Part shown: piece by piece, positions 10,181 through 22,159 of the stretch
Layout: each line of letters begins with the position of its first letter
Numbering within the stretch: the first letter of the stretch is position 1
Origin: Pleomorphomonas sp. JP5
Lineage (GTDB): Bacteria; Pseudomonadota; Alphaproteobacteria; Rhizobiales; Pleomorphomonadaceae
Direction: 5' to 3'
Length of the DNA stretch: 64,000 bases
Assembly (NCBI RefSeq): GCF_023721815.1
Contig: NZ_JAMDLI010000007.1
Span: 611,237 to 675,236 of the forward strand
Position numbers and translations under genes: made by a program
The notes under the pieces: model-generated
Seen by the model: the letters and a program-made list of their open reading frames with translations, nothing else
Databases searched by the model: none
What the model was told of the DNA's origin: nothing

Positions 10181-12274
10181 TCAGGCGTTTGCTGCGACCG
10201 GCAGCCGTGTCGCTTCGGCGATACGGACGGACCGATCGTATAGGCGGGTGAGTTCTTCGATATCGACGATGAGCGCGACGCGTCCGTTGCCGAGAATGGT
10301 GGCGCCGGAAATGCCCGGAACCGGGTCGTAGTTGTCTTGCAACGACTTGATCACCACCTGCTGCTGGCCGATGAGCTCGTCGACGACCACGCCGAGCTTA
10401 CTGCCGTTGGCGAGTTCGATCAGTACGACAAGGCCCTGACACGGATCGGCGACGGCCTCGCTGACACCGAACACGCGAGCGAGGTGGATCAGGCGGACGA
10501 ACTCGCCGCGAATGGAGACGACCTCGCCACCACCGGGGACGACACGGATCTGCCCGCGTCCGGGACGGAAGGATTCGACGATAGAGGTGAGCGGCAGGAT
10601 GTACTTCTCCCAGCCGACGGCCACGACCATGCCATCGAGGACGGCGAGGGTCAGCGGGATAACAAGCGTGAAGCGGGTCCCCTTGCCGGGCGTCGACATC
10701 ACCTGGACGCGACCGCCAAGAGCCTGGACATTGCGACGGACGACATCCATGCCGACGCCCCGGCCCGATACGTCGGTGACGGCGGCAGCCGTCGAGAAGC
10801 CAGGAGAGAAGATCAGCTCGTCGATTTCTTCGGCGGAAAGCTTGGCGCTTGCCGGTACGATGCCCTTGTCTATCGCCTTGGCAAGCAGTCGATCCCGATC
10901 GAGTCCGGCGCCATCGTCCTCGACGTGGATCAGGATGTTGGAGCCGGCGTGCTGGGCCGACAGACGGATGACCCCTCCGGCTGGCTTGCCGGCGGCAAGG
11001 CGCGTGGCTGCGTCTTCGATGCCATGGTCCACGGCGTTGCGAATCATGTGGGTGAGCGGATCGGCGAGTTCCTCGATGACCGTCTTGTCGACTTCGGTCT
11101 GCTCGCCGGACATCTCGAGCCGTACGTCCTTGCCCGTTTTGTGTCCCACGTCGCGAACAAGGCGCGGCATGCGAGAGAACACCGACTTCACGGGCTGCAT
11201 GCGGATGGCCATCACGCACTCCTGCAGCTCCCGCGTCAGGCCGGCCAGATGCTCGAAGCCCTGAAGGGCGCCTGGATCGTCCTGCTTGCGGCTTTCGATG
11301 AACTGCTGGGCCAGCATCGCCTGCGCGATGACCAGTTCGCCCACCATGTTGACGAGGCGATCGACGCGATAGAGGTCGACGCGGATCGAGGAGATCGAAC
11401 CGGTCTTGCCCGTGGTCTTGGTGTCGGAAGTCTTGATCTCGGATGGCTTGCCTTCGGAAGGCGCGTCCGTGGCCTCGGCTTTTGCGACCTCTTGGAGCGG
11501 GGGAGGGGCGGTAACCTCCGGCTCGGTGGGGGCGGTGGCGATATCCTCGATGACGAGTTCGCACTCATCGTCGACGAACTCGAACACTTCGGCGATGTCG
11601 GCCGGCGAACTGCTGGAGCGCAGTGTCATCGTCCAGCCAAGATAAGAGTCTTCGGGGCTGAACGCTTCGAATGGTGGCAGTCGGGCGAGGTCGCAATCGA
11701 TCGCGAGCGAACCGAGCGTCTTCAGTTCGCGGATCAGATAGAGCGGTTCGTTGGCATGACGGAACAGCTCGGCGTTGGGGCGGAAGACGATACGGTAGGT
11801 TCTGTCCTCCGATGCGGCTTGCGTGGGGACGCAAGTGGCTGCCGACGGCGCGGCGGCGAGCCGCGTCTCGCCATCGAGCAATGCGCTGAGCTCTTCGGCG
11901 ACGTCGGCGCCGAAGTCGTCGGCCGGGGTCTCACCCTGGCGCGCGAGATCGACGAGGGCGGAGAAAACGTCGGCGGCCGCGACGAGGGCGGTAAGGGTGC
12001 GTTCGTCGAGCTCGGCCTTGCCATCGCGGAGCCGGTCGAGCAGCGCCTCGAAACGGTGCGCGAAACCGACCAGTACAGTGTAGCCAAAGGCGCCTGCACC
12101 GGCCTTCACCGAATGGACCGCGCGGAAGATGGCGTTGAGTCCCTCGATGTCGCTGGAATAGGCAACGAGCGCCCCGAGGCGCTCCTCGAGGTCGGCAAGC
12201 AGTTCCGTGCATTCTTCGAAGAACGTTCTGCGGAACTGTGCGAGTTCGTCAGAACCAAAGCTTGGAGTCGACAT
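10181..12274 (-). CDS. cheA: chemotaxis sensor histidine kinase CheA
   Basis: About 697 residues from the ATG at 12274, 17 bp after the cheY stop; an upstream in-frame ATG at 12358 would lie inside cheY. The HPt domain has phospho-accepting H54 (RAVHSVKAGAGAF). A P2-like region lies near 165-250, then an acidic/Pro linker, the dimerization helices, and the HATPase domain with NAVDHGIE, DDGAGLDRD and GRGVGMDVV. The C-terminus is a CheW-like regulatory domain. CheA autophosphorylates on receptor signal and passes phosphate to CheY and CheB. Confidence 0.96.
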   Translation of the reverse strand: MSTPSFGSDELAQFRRTFFEECTELLADLEERLGALVAYSSDIEGLNAIFRAVHSVKAGAGAFGYTVLVGFAHRFEALLDRLRDGKAELDERTLTALVAAADVFSALVDLARQGETPADDFGADVAEELSALLDGETRLAAAPSAATCVPTQAASEDRTYRIVFRPNAELFRHANEPLYLIRELKTLGSLAIDCDLARLPPFEAFSPEDSYLGWTMTLRSSSSPADIAEVFEFVDDECELVIEDIATAPTEPEVTAPPPLQEVAKAEATDAPSEGKPSEIKTSDTKTTGKTGSISSIRVDLYRVDRLVNMVGELVIAQAMLAQQFIESRKQDDPGALQGFEHLAGLTRELQECVMAIRMQPVKSVFSRMPRLVRDVGHKTGKDVRLEMSGEQTEVDKTVIEELADPLTHMIRNAVDHGIEDAATRLAAGKPAGGVIRLSAQHAGSNILIHVEDDGAGLDRDRLLAKAIDKGIVPASAKLSAEEIDELIFSPGFSTAAAVTDVSGRGVGMDVVRRNVQALGGRVQVMSTPGKGTRFTLVIPLTLAVLDGMVVAVGWEKYILPLTSIVESFRPGRGQIRVVPGGGEVVSIRGEFVRLIHLARVFGVSEAVADPCQGLVVLIELANGSKLGVVVDELIGQQQVVIKSLQDNYDPVPGISGATILGNGRVALIVDIEELTRLYDRSVRIAEATRLPVAANA

Positions 12275-12291
12275 ATCGGCCGTCCAAATGG

Positions 12292-12660
12292 TCAGGCGGG
12301 GCAAACCTTGTTGACGACGGAAAGCAGCTTCTCCGGCGCGAAGGGCTTGACGATCCAACCCGTCGCCCCAGCTGCCTTGCCGCTGGCTTTTCTGTCATCG
12401 CCGGACTCCGTCGTGAGGATCAGAATCGGCGTCGAGGCATGACTCCCACCGGCGCGTACGCGCTTGACCAGCGTCACGCCGTCCATGTTGGGCATGTTGA
12501 TGTCGGTGATGATCAGGTCGACGCGGGTGTTGGCGAGAACGCCAAGGGCCTTCACTCCGTCTTCGGCTTCCAAGACCTCGAAGCCTGCGCCCCGCAGAGT
12601 GTAGGAGACCATGTCGCGCATGGTCCTGGAATCGTCAACCGTCAGAATCTTTCTCGGCAT
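12292..12660 (-). CDS. cheY: chemotaxis response regulator CheY
   Basis: 122 residues, a stand-alone receiver domain. D9/D10 form the acidic pocket, D53 is the phospho-acceptor (IITDINMPNMDG), and a conserved lysine lies in WIVKPF. No output domain is present. The start overlaps the end of the upstream STAS gene by about 26 bp, so the two are coupled. It is the only CheY in the operon; with no cheZ in the window, dephosphorylation would need another route or a second CheY acting as phosphate sink elsewhere. Confidence 0.95.
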   Translation of the reverse strand: MPRKILTVDDSRTMRDMVSYTLRGAGFEVLEAEDGVKALGVLANTRVDLIITDINMPNMDGVTLVKRVRAGGSHASTPILILTTESGDDRKASGKAAGATGWIVKPFAPEKLLSVVNKVCPA

Positions 12661-12958
12661 TTAGTGGGCTCCGGGCGTCGAGTTCAGCGATAAGGCCGAG
12701 GTCGGCATAGGCTTCGCGAAAGGTTGGCGTGATATTCACGATCGCGAGCCGGCCGCCGTTCATTTCGAGCGCGCGGGCGGTTGCAACAAGAAGCTGGACG
12801 GCCTGAGTTCCGAGGCGTTCGACAGCCGCGGCATTCAGGGTCAGGTCGGCAGTCTCGGAGACGAGGGGCTCGATCTGCGCATGAAGTTCGCGGACCGCCG
12901 AGGCGTCGAGCACCGCGGGCAGGTCGTAAGAAGTCTTGCGTCGTTCGAGCGAAGGCAA
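12635..12958 (-). CDS. STAS-domain protein heading the chemotaxis operon
   Basis: About 107 residues from a TTG start. The frame can be extended to an ATG at 13018, but a TTG at 12958 preceded 6 bases away by AGGGA fits the domain boundary better. The protein is a single STAS domain (anti-sigma-antagonist/sulfate-transporter fold) with LNAAAVERLGTQAVQLLVA in the place of the usual phospho-serine loop and FREAYADLGL near the end. STAS proteins of this kind lead several alphaproteobacterial che operons; their role there is not well defined. The stop lies inside cheY. Confidence 0.8.
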   Translation of the reverse strand: MPSLERRKTSYDLPAVLDASAVRELHAQIEPLVSETADLTLNAAAVERLGTQAVQLLVATARALEMNGGRLAIVNITPTFREAYADLGLIAELDARSPLNAEKDSDG

Positions 12959-13101
12959 CTTGGAATCCCTACAATCTGCAGGCGTTACTGGGTACACCCG
13001 TCCGTGGACCTGATGCATGGCAGTACACGCATGGATTGGTTACCGAAAACTGAAGTGGATTCCGCTTGCCTTTTGTAATTCTGCCCGGTTGGAAATTAAG
13101 G

Positions 13102-13131
13102 ATACTAGTTTCTACGAGTCTTCCTTGTCAT
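13102..13131 (-). promoter_or_regulatory. candidate sigma-70-type promoter for the STAS-che operon
   Basis: On the minus strand, ATGACA (13131-13126) and TAGTAT (13107-13102) are separated by 18 bp, five and four matches to TTGACA and TATAAT. It would give a leader of about 135 nt to the TTG start of the STAS gene. Weak pattern evidence only. Confidence 0.3.
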
Positions 13132-13147
13132 TTGTTGAATCATACGT

Positions 13148-13189
13148 TTTCCCCCTGAAGGTGTTGTCGTTGATCAATGCTGGGGGAAA
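13148..13189. repeat. inverted repeat TTTCCCCC ... GGGGGAAA
   Basis: Perfect 8-bp arms at 13148-13155 and 13182-13189 around a 26-nt centre that itself contains the palindrome TTGATCAA. It is upstream of the che promoter candidate on the minus strand and has no following T-run, so it is more likely a protein-binding or structural element than a terminator. Confidence 0.45.
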
Positions 13190-13336
13190 GCCGGCGAGGC
13201 GTCTGGGAAGGTTGCTTTAGTAGATTCTTGAAATGAATCACAATTCCCGGTTTTGTCTCTTTACCGTGACAAGAGGCCAAGACTCGCCCTCCGATACTGA
13301 ACCTTTCGAAACAACCACAGATAGAATCGGCGATAT

Positions 13337-13354
13337 AAGTATTTTAACTTATCC
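13337..13354. repeat. inverted repeat ATAAGT-N6-ACTTAT
   Basis: Perfect 6-bp arms around ATTTTA, in the most A+T-rich part of the region and about 155 bp before cbiB. It has the size and symmetry of a dimeric-repressor operator; the cognate protein is unknown. Confidence 0.4.
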
Positions 13355-13508
13355 AACGGCGGGCGCTTTTTTGTTCGCAAATGTCAGGGAGTGATCGAAT
13401 CAACCGTCATTGCCGGGTGCTGGGGCTTCCGGAACGGCTGGAGGCATGACAAAAAGATCCGGCGCGTGCTTCGGGCAGCGCGGCCGCCGCTCCGGATGAG
13501 AAGCTGAA

Positions 13509-14501
13509 ATGGTCCCGCTTGAGTTTCTTCTTGTTGCATTGCTGGCCCTCGTGTTCGAAGCGGCGATCGGCTATCCGGATCTTGTCTTCCGATGGATCGG
13601 ACATCCCGTTACCTGGATGGGGTCGCTGATCGGCTTCCTCGACCGAACGCTCAATCGGGATGACCTCGGCGACGATCGCCGCCGGCTGAATGGCGTTTTC
13701 GCCGCTATCGTCAACGTGGCCGTCAGTGCCCTTGTTGCCGCGGCAGTCGGATCGCTCGCCGGTCTCGCTGGCCCGATCGCCGGACCTTGTGTTGCCGCCG
13801 TAGTCGGCTCGACGTTGTTGGCCGCCCGCAGCTTGCACGTTCATGTCGCCGCCGTGGCTGACGCCATGCGTCAAGGGGGCCTAGAGGCGGGGCGCCTTGC
13901 CGTCGGGCGGATCGTCGGACGCAATCCGGCGCATCTCGACGCCGCTGGCGTCTGCCGGGCCGCTATTGAAAGCCTTGCCGAAAGCTTTTCGGACGGCGTG
14001 ACGGCGCCTCTGTTCTGGATGGCCGTTCTGGGTCTGCCGGGAGCGGCCGCCTACAAGGCGATCAACACCGCCGACTCGATGATCGGTCACAAGACGTCGC
14101 GCCATATCGCCTTCGGCTGGGCATCGGCAAGGCTCGACGACCTCGTCAATCTGCCGGCCTCCCGCATCACCGCCTGGGCAATCGTGGCGGCGGCGCTTGC
14201 CGACGACGGCGCTTCGGCGGCAGCGGCCGTTCGAGCGATCGATCGGGATGCCCATCGCCACAAGTCGCCCAACGCCGGTTGGCCCGAGGCGGCGATGGCG
14301 GGCGCCCTCGGCCTGCGCCTCAACGGCCCCAAGGTCTACGGCGACACGCGAGTTGAGGATGCCTGGATGGGCGATGGCCGCGCGGAGGTCAACGCCTACG
14401 ATATCGACCGCGCGCTGAGGCTTTATCGCCGAGCTCTGTTGCTGATCTTCGCCCTGCTGGGGCTTGTCTGGCTCGGCCTCATCATCCTGGCCTTCGGCTG
14501 A
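13509..14501 (+). CDS. cbiB: adenosylcobinamide-phosphate synthase CbiB/CobD
   Basis: 330 residues, integral membrane protein. CbiB attaches the aminopropanol arm (or its phosphate) to adenosylcobyric acid in late cobalamin synthesis. Seen here: an N-terminal hydrophobic helix, the family motif [49 protein letters not shown] and [24 protein letters not shown], and a C-terminal transmembrane helix. Its 3' end overlaps the convergent cobQ by 20 bp. No other cob gene lies on this strand in the window, so the corrin-ring genes must be elsewhere. Some alphaproteobacteria call this gene cobD. Confidence 0.95.
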   Translation: MVPLEFLLVALLALVFEAAIGYPDLVFRWIGHPVTWMGSLIGFLDRTLNRDDLGDDRRRLNGVFAAIVNVAVSALVAAAVGSLAGLAGPIAGPCVAAVVGSTLLAARSLHVHVAAVADAMRQGGLEAGRLAVGRIVGRNPAHLDAAGVCRAAIESLAESFSDGVTAPLFWMAVLGLPGAAAYKAINTADSMIGHKTSRHIAFGWASARLDDLVNLPASRITAWAIVAAALADDGASAAAAVRAIDRDAHRHKSPNAGWPEAAMAGALGLRLNGPKVYGDTRVEDAWMGDGRAEVNAYDIDRALRLYRRALLLIFALLGLVWLGLIILAFG

Positions 14502-15951
14502 GATCGAGAAGAGCGTCGGCGTCGAGGTGGGTGGCAAGATGATCTGCCAGCCCATCGAGCGATCGGTCGATTTCCGCCTCGTAGGCAAGCGCCGACGGGC
14601 TGGCGCCAATCCAGCGGAGCAATCGTTCCCGCTGTCGATCGTCGGCGAACAGGCCGTGACAATAGGTTCCGACCACATTGCCGTCCGGTGAGCTCGCCCC
14701 CTCGTCGCTGCCGTCCGAGAGGAGAGCGAATGGCCTGGAGCGATCCGGGCCGACGGTCGCACCGACATGCATTTCATAGCCGGAGAACGGCGTGTCGTCG
14801 GGCATCGACCTTCCACTCACCGGCTGAAGGCGCTTGTCGCCGGTCATTGTGGTCTCGACATCCAGCAGGCCGAGGCCGTCGATGGCGCCGAGATCGCTCT
14901 CGATTTGCCCGGGATCGAGCAGCCTCCGCCCGAGCATCTGGTAGCCGCCGCAGAGACCAAGCACCTTGCCGCCTTGCCGGGCATGGGCGCGAATGTCGAT
15001 GTCCCAGCCTTCCGACTTGAGTGCGAGAAGGTCGGGGATGGTTGCCTTGGAGCCGGGCAGAAGCACGAGGTCGGCGCTTGGCAATGGTCGGCCGGATTCG
15101 GCGAGGATCACGTCGACCCCCGGCTCCTGCCGCAACGGGTCAAGGTCGTCGAAATTGGCGATGCGCGGTAGCACAGGCACGACAATGCGCTTGCGTTTCC
15201 CGCCGTGGCCAGCCTCGTGGCGGCTTCTCAGCCCCAGGGCATCCTCGGCGGGCAATCGGTTGGCTTGTGCGAAATAGGGAACCACGCCGAAGGAGCGCCA
15301 TCCCGTATGCCGCGTGATCAGCGTCAGGCCGGTATCGAACAGCGAGACGTCACCGCGAAACCGATTGATGAGATAGCCGGCAACAAGCGCCGCGTCCTCG
15401 TCCGCCATCACCGCCTTGGTGCCGACAAGGCTGGCGATGACCCCGCCCCTGTCGATGTCGCCGATCAGCACGACAGGGGTGTCGGTGGCCCGCGCAAAGC
15501 CCATGTTGGCAATGTCACCAGCTCTGAGGTTGACTTCCGCCGGCGATCCCGCCCCTTCGACCAGCAGGAGGTCGGCATCCGCCGACAAGCGCGCGAAGCT
15601 GTCGAGCACGGCCGGCATCAGGTCGGGCTTCATCGCCTGATAGTCACGCGCTCGCGCGTTGCCGGCAACACGCCCCTGCACCACCACCTGCGAACCGATC
15701 TCCGACTGCGGTTTCAGAAGCACCGGGTTCATGTGAACGGATGGCGGGATGCCGGCGGCGCGAGCCTGCAGCGCTTGCGCCCGGCCGATCTCGCCGCCGT
15801 CGGCTGTCACGGCAGCGTTGTTCGACATGTTTTGCGGCTTGAAGGGCCGTACCTTGAGGCCGCGTCGCGCGTACAGGCGGCAAAGGCCGGCGACGATCAG
15901 CGACTTGCCGACGTCCGAGCCCGTGCCCTGAAACATCAGCCGACTGACCAT
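14482..15951 (-). CDS. cobQ: cobyric acid synthase CobQ
   Basis: 489 residues from the ATG at 15951. That ATG overlaps the cobO stop as TGATG, while the longer frame upstream is out-of-frame cobO sequence. CobQ amidates adenosylcobyrinic a,c-diamide on four side chains using glutamine and ATP. The N-terminal P-loop-like ATPase half begins [11 protein letters not shown] (residues 8-17). The C-terminal class-I amidotransferase half has nucleophile C334 ([10 protein letters not shown]) and H432 (YCHGLF). Third gene of a polA-cobO-cobQ run. Confidence 0.96.
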   Translation of the reverse strand: MVSRLMFQGTGSDVGKSLIVAGLCRLYARRGLKVRPFKPQNMSNNAAVTADGGEIGRAQALQARAAGIPPSVHMNPVLLKPQSEIGSQVVVQGRVAGNARARDYQAMKPDLMPAVLDSFARLSADADLLLVEGAGSPAEVNLRAGDIANMGFARATDTPVVLIGDIDRGGVIASLVGTKAVMADEDAALVAGYLINRFRGDVSLFDTGLTLITRHTGWRSFGVVPYFAQANRLPAEDALGLRSRHEAGHGGKRKRIVVPVLPRIANFDDLDPLRQEPGVDVILAESGRPLPSADLVLLPGSKATIPDLLALKSEGWDIDIRAHARQGGKVLGLCGGYQMLGRRLLDPGQIESDLGAIDGLGLLDVETTMTGDKRLQPVSGRSMPDDTPFSGYEMHVGATVGPDRSRPFALLSDGSDEGASSPDGNVVGTYCHGLFADDRQRERLLRWIGASPSALAYEAEIDRSLDGLADHLATHLDADALLDLSRRPG

Positions 15952-16555
15952 CAGTACTCGATCCCCGGCTGCGCCTTCACGCCGGCCGCGAAGTGATGCT
16001 TGGTCGCGACCATCTCGGTCACGCAATCGGCCGCCTCGATCAACTCGGCCTTGGCATTGCGACCGGTGACGACGACGGTAAGGTCGGGCCGTCTCGCCTT
16101 GAGCGCCTCCACCACGTCGAGAAGCGGCAGATGCTCGTAGCGGAGCGCGATGTTCAACTCGTCGAGGACGAGCAGGCGAACGTCCGGATCGTCCATCAAG
16201 GCGGTCGCCTTGCTCCATGCGGCTTGCGCGGCGGCGACGTCACGCGCCCTGTCCTGCGTTTCCCAGGTAAAGCCCTCACCGAGCGTGTGCCAGGATACGC
16301 CCGGAAAGCTCTCGAGCACGCGCCGCTCGCCACTTTCCCAGCCACCCTTGCCGAACTGCACCACGCCAACCTTCCAGCCATGGCCAAGAGTGCGGACCAC
16401 CAGCCCGAAGGCGGCGGTCGACTTGCCTTTGCCCGGCCCGGTGTTGACGATCAGCAATCCTTTTTCGCTGATGGTCTTCGAGGCCACCTCTGCGTCCTGC
16501 ACTGCCTTGCGCTTCGCCATCTTCAGCCGATGGCGTTCGGCATCCGGGTCGGTCA

Positions 16556-16559
<4 letters not shown>
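15951..16559 (-). CDS. cobO: cob(I)yrinic acid a,c-diamide adenosyltransferase CobO
   Basis: 202 residues, CobA/CobO/BtuR family. It transfers the 5'-deoxyadenosyl group from ATP to the corrinoid cobalt. The P-loop [10 protein letters not shown] lies at residues 39-48, after a basic/polar N-terminal segment. The motif [16 protein letters not shown] follows further on, with VVTGRNA near the C-terminal third. The ATG overlaps the polA stop by 4 bp and the stop shares a base with the cobQ start, so all three genes are translationally coupled. Confidence 0.95.
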
Positions 16560-19552
<2,993 letters not shown>

Positions 19553-19814
19553 GGTCGGACTATGCCCGCCCGCCCGTAGGAAGTGAAGACACGCCTTCGC
19601 TGGCCGTCACCACTGCTGACGCTTTCCGGTCGATGTCCACCAGAGCCTGCGTCCGAAGGACCTGATTTCGGCCCGGCGACGAAAGTCCAGGCGCAGTCAT
19701 GGGATTTTATGGGCAGTTGCGACGCAACCTCGAATCCCTACCCGACCATCGGCGGGGATGACACCTCGGCATGGCCGGTCATCATGGTTGGCGATTCGCG
19801 GGTTGGGGGCAGCC

Positions 19815-20861
19815 ATGAAGAGTAGCGGCGGCCGGTATTTTGAGGACTTCAGGGTCGGTCAGGTCTTCCGTCATGCCAGCCCTCGTACAGTGACCGACGG
19901 GGACGTCGCCTTCTACCGGGCTCTCACAGGCAACCGCTTCGCCCTGCAATCGTCGGACGACTTCGCCCACGCGGTCGGTCATCCGATGGCTCCGATCGAT
20001 GACCTGCTGATCTTCAACATCGTGCTTGCCCAGTCGGTGCCGGATGTCGGTCTCAACGCCGTTGCCAATCTAGGCTATGCCGGCTGTCGTTTTCTTGCGC
20101 CGGTCTATCCCGGCGAAACGATCTCCGCCGTGACCGAGGTGATCGGTCTGCGCGATACTGGCGGGCGGACTGGCGTCGTCTACCTGAGGACCACCGGCCA
20201 CAAGGACGGCGGTGTCGAGGTAATCGACTTTGCTCGTTGGCAGACGGTGCGCAAGACCGAGGAGGGTGTGCAGCCCTTTTCCGAGCAGCTGGTGCCGCCC
20301 TTGCCAGCGGCGGTCCCCGCCGATGCGCTGGGCGCTCGCCTGCCGGTACTCGACCTTTCCGCCTGGGACAGCGGCCTGTCCGGCAGCCGTTTCCGCTGGA
20401 GCGACTATGAGCTCGGCGAACGCATCGACCATGTCGACGGCGCTCTCGTGGACGAAGGGACGACCATGATGGCGGCCCGCTTCTTCGGCAATCCGGCGAG
20501 ACAGCATCCGTTGCCGTTTTCCGACGAGCGTTCGCGCGGCCGTTGGCTGGTGGCGGGTGGTCTCGTCATGGCCATCGGCCGGGCGCTGATGTTCAACGGC
20601 CTCGGTAATGCCGTTCATGTCGCAGCCATCAACGCCGGCCGCTATGTCGGCCCGGTGTTCACCGGCTCGACCATCCATGCCTGGTCGACCATTGTTGGCA
20701 AGGAGCTGATCGACGGCCGCGATGATCTCGGGGCGCTGCGTGTTCGTCTGGTCGGTACGCGCGACCAACCGGCAGCCGACTTTCCCGACCGTGACGAGAG
20801 CGGCGCCTACCTGCCATCGGTCGTGCTCGATCTCGATCTTTGGCTGCTGATGCCGCGCTGA
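19815..20861 (+). CDS. MaoC-type double hot-dog hydratase, mesaconyl-CoA hydratase-like
   Basis: 348 residues from the ATG at 19815, preceded by GGGGGC. Two MaoC-like halves are visible: the first with RYFEDFRVGQVFRHASPRTV and LNAVANLGYAGCRFLAPVYPGE, the second with RWSDYELGERIDHVDGALV, INAGRYVGPVFTGST and GRDDLGALRVRLV. Both the length and these motifs match the L-erythro-3-methylmalyl-CoA dehydratase (mesaconyl-CoA hydratase) of the ethylmalonyl-CoA pathway as I remember it from Rhodobacter. That pathway assimilates acetyl-CoA without isocitrate lyase. No other pathway gene is in the window. Substrate remains an inference. Confidence 0.78.
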   Translation: MKSSGGRYFEDFRVGQVFRHASPRTVTDGDVAFYRALTGNRFALQSSDDFAHAVGHPMAPIDDLLIFNIVLAQSVPDVGLNAVANLGYAGCRFLAPVYPGETISAVTEVIGLRDTGGRTGVVYLRTTGHKDGGVEVIDFARWQTVRKTEEGVQPFSEQLVPPLPAAVPADALGARLPVLDLSAWDSGLSGSRFRWSDYELGERIDHVDGALVDEGTTMMAARFFGNPARQHPLPFSDERSRGRWLVAGGLVMAIGRALMFNGLGNAVHVAAINAGRYVGPVFTGSTIHAWSTIVGKELIDGRDDLGALRVRLVGTRDQPAADFPDRDESGAYLPSVVLDLDLWLLMPR

Positions 20862-20879
20862 CGCTGGCCCGGGCTCCTG

Positions 20880-21668
20880 TCAGCCCCTGAGTTCCGCGGC
20901 AAGCAGGCGGCGAACGGCCTTCTCCGCCTCGAGGGATACCTTCTTGCGGTCGGTGTCACGGTCGAAACGGATCGGCTCGCCGAAAATGATGCTCACATCG
21001 AAGTCGGAGGCCGCGAGCAGGTCCTTGGCATGCGGCACAAGGTCCTGATCGCCAACCCACGATACGATCGAGCGCCCGGATCGACCGAGCGGCAGGCCCA
21101 GCATGTGCGTGTAGGCGATGGCGACGGGCTGTACGAACACCGCTTCGACGCCGGCGTCGTTCAGGGCGGCGCGGGCGGCGCCGAACAACGACGAGCGGAA
21201 GGGAAGGACCTGATTGCCGTCGGATGTGGTGCCTTCGGGAAACAGAACGATGGCATCGCCCTCGGCCAGACGGCGGCCGATGCTGTCTGCCTGGTCGGCG
21301 GTGGATCCACGTCGGGCCCGATCGACGAACACCGAATGTTGCAGTCGGGCGAAGAAACCGATCAAGGGCCAGGCGCCCACTTCGCGCTTGGCCACGAAGG
21401 ACAGCGGCATCACCGCGCTATAGGCGGAGATGTCGATCCAGGATGCGTGGTTCGCAGCGAGAAGCAACGGCCTCTCTGAGGCCGGCCGTCCACGCACATG
21501 CAGCCTGATGCCAAGCGTCCATAACGCCAGTCGATGGAAAAGCATCTGAAGCTGGCCGGCAAGGCGCAGGCGCCACCTTCGGGCCGGGATGTAGAGAATG
21601 ACGAGAATGAAAGCGGCCACGGCAAACAGCGGCAGCGTCAACGCCGCCCTTACGTGGCCTGGTTTCAC
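20880..21668 (-). CDS. plsC: 1-acyl-sn-glycerol-3-phosphate acyltransferase (PlsC family)
   Basis: 262 residues. An N-terminal hydrophobic segment (about 10-28) would anchor it to the inner membrane. The HX4D acyltransferase motif is NHASWID, with H74 and D79, and the second block FPEGTTSDG lies near residues 145-155. PlsC acylates the sn-2 position of lysophosphatidate to make phosphatidate. The start ATG overlaps the fur/mur stop by 4 bp. In Rhizobiales this gene usually precedes miaB directly; here miaB is 17.6 kb further left. Confidence 0.92.
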   Translation of the reverse strand: MKPGHVRAALTLPLFAVAAFILVILYIPARRWRLRLAGQLQMLFHRLALWTLGIRLHVRGRPASERPLLLAANHASWIDISAYSAVMPLSFVAKREVGAWPLIGFFARLQHSVFVDRARRGSTADQADSIGRRLAEGDAIVLFPEGTTSDGNQVLPFRSSLFGAARAALNDAGVEAVFVQPVAIAYTHMLGLPLGRSGRSIVSWVGDQDLVPHAKDLLAASDFDVSIIFGEPIRFDRDTDRKKVSLEAEKAVRRLLAAELRG

Positions 21669-22111
21669 GCCTTGTCCTCCGTGCCGGCTTCGTCGATCGG
21701 CACGCCATAGAGCTCAAGCCGGTGGTCGATCAGCTTGTAGCCGAGCTTGCGGGCGACCTCGCGCTGCAACGCCTCGATCTCGTCGCTGTGGAACTCGACC
21801 ACGGCGCCGGTACGGAAATCGATCAGATGGTCGTGGTGCTCGTCAGGCAGAGGCTCGTAGCGCGAGCGGCCGTCGCGGAAGTCGAGCCGGGCGATCATGC
21901 CGGCGTCGTCGAACAGCTTGACGGTGCGATAGACCGTCGAGATCGAGATGTTGTTGTCGATCGCCGAGGCGCGCCGATAGACTTCTTCGACATCGGGATG
22001 ATCAACGGCCTGCTCAAGCACGCGCGCAATGATTCGCCGCTGCTCGGTCATGCGCATGCCGCGCGCCGCACAGGCTTCTTCCAAAGAGAGCGGAGTGGTT
22101 TCCTCGGTCAT
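21665..22111 (-). CDS. Fur-family metalloregulator, probably the manganese-responsive Mur type
   Basis: 148 residues: N-terminal winged helix (EVYRRASAIDNNISISTVYRTVKLFDDAGM) and C-terminal metal-binding dimerization domain with PDEHHDHLIDFRTGAVVEF and KLIDHRLELYGVP. Only one cysteine (C14) is present, so the CxxC structural-zinc sites of E. coli-type Fur are absent. That, and position between rimI and plsC, fits the rhizobial Fur/Mur orthologue that represses manganese uptake genes. Whether it senses Mn or Fe cannot be read from sequence alone. It is in a tsaB-rimI-fur-plsC transcription unit. Confidence 0.88.
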   Translation of the reverse strand: MTEETTPLSLEEACAARGMRMTEQRRIIARVLEQAVDHPDVEEVYRRASAIDNNISISTVYRTVKLFDDAGMIARLDFRDGRSRYEPLPDEHHDHLIDFRTGAVVEFHSDEIEALQREVARKLGYKLIDHRLELYGVPIDEAGTEDKA

Positions 22112-22159
22112 CGCGGGTACCCTCGAACTGTCTGGCCGCCGTCGCCGGCCAAATATGGG

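Larger units (their letters stand above)
12959..13508. other. 550-bp A+T-richer intergenic region between che operon and cbiB
   Basis: No convincing coding frame. The stretch is clearly richer in A+T than its surroundings, for example 13081-13150 and 13241-13355. It holds a candidate minus-strand promoter for the che operon and two inverted repeats (listed separately). I looked for a cobalamin riboswitch before cbiB and do not see the conserved B12-box elements. The region is divergent, so it must serve the che operon on one side and cbiB on the other. Confidence 0.7.

Noticed and set aside
10337-12442. 701-codon plus-strand frame opposite cheA
   Set aside because: cheA has all kinase motifs on the minus strand; the plus frame has none of any kind.
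13321-13380. Terminator at the GCGGGCGC-TTTTTT sequence before cbiB
   Set aside because: The T-run is good but no complementary stem arm lies immediately upstream.
13019-13508. Cobalamin riboswitch before cbiB
   Set aside because: I looked for the B12-box and the conserved core sequences and found neither.
20880-21668. Calling the PlsC-family gene OlsA, the ornithine-lipid second acyltransferase
   Set aside because: Its place after fur/mur in the conserved tsaB-rimI-fur-plsC run fits the housekeeping gene; no sequence feature seen here separates OlsA from PlsC.
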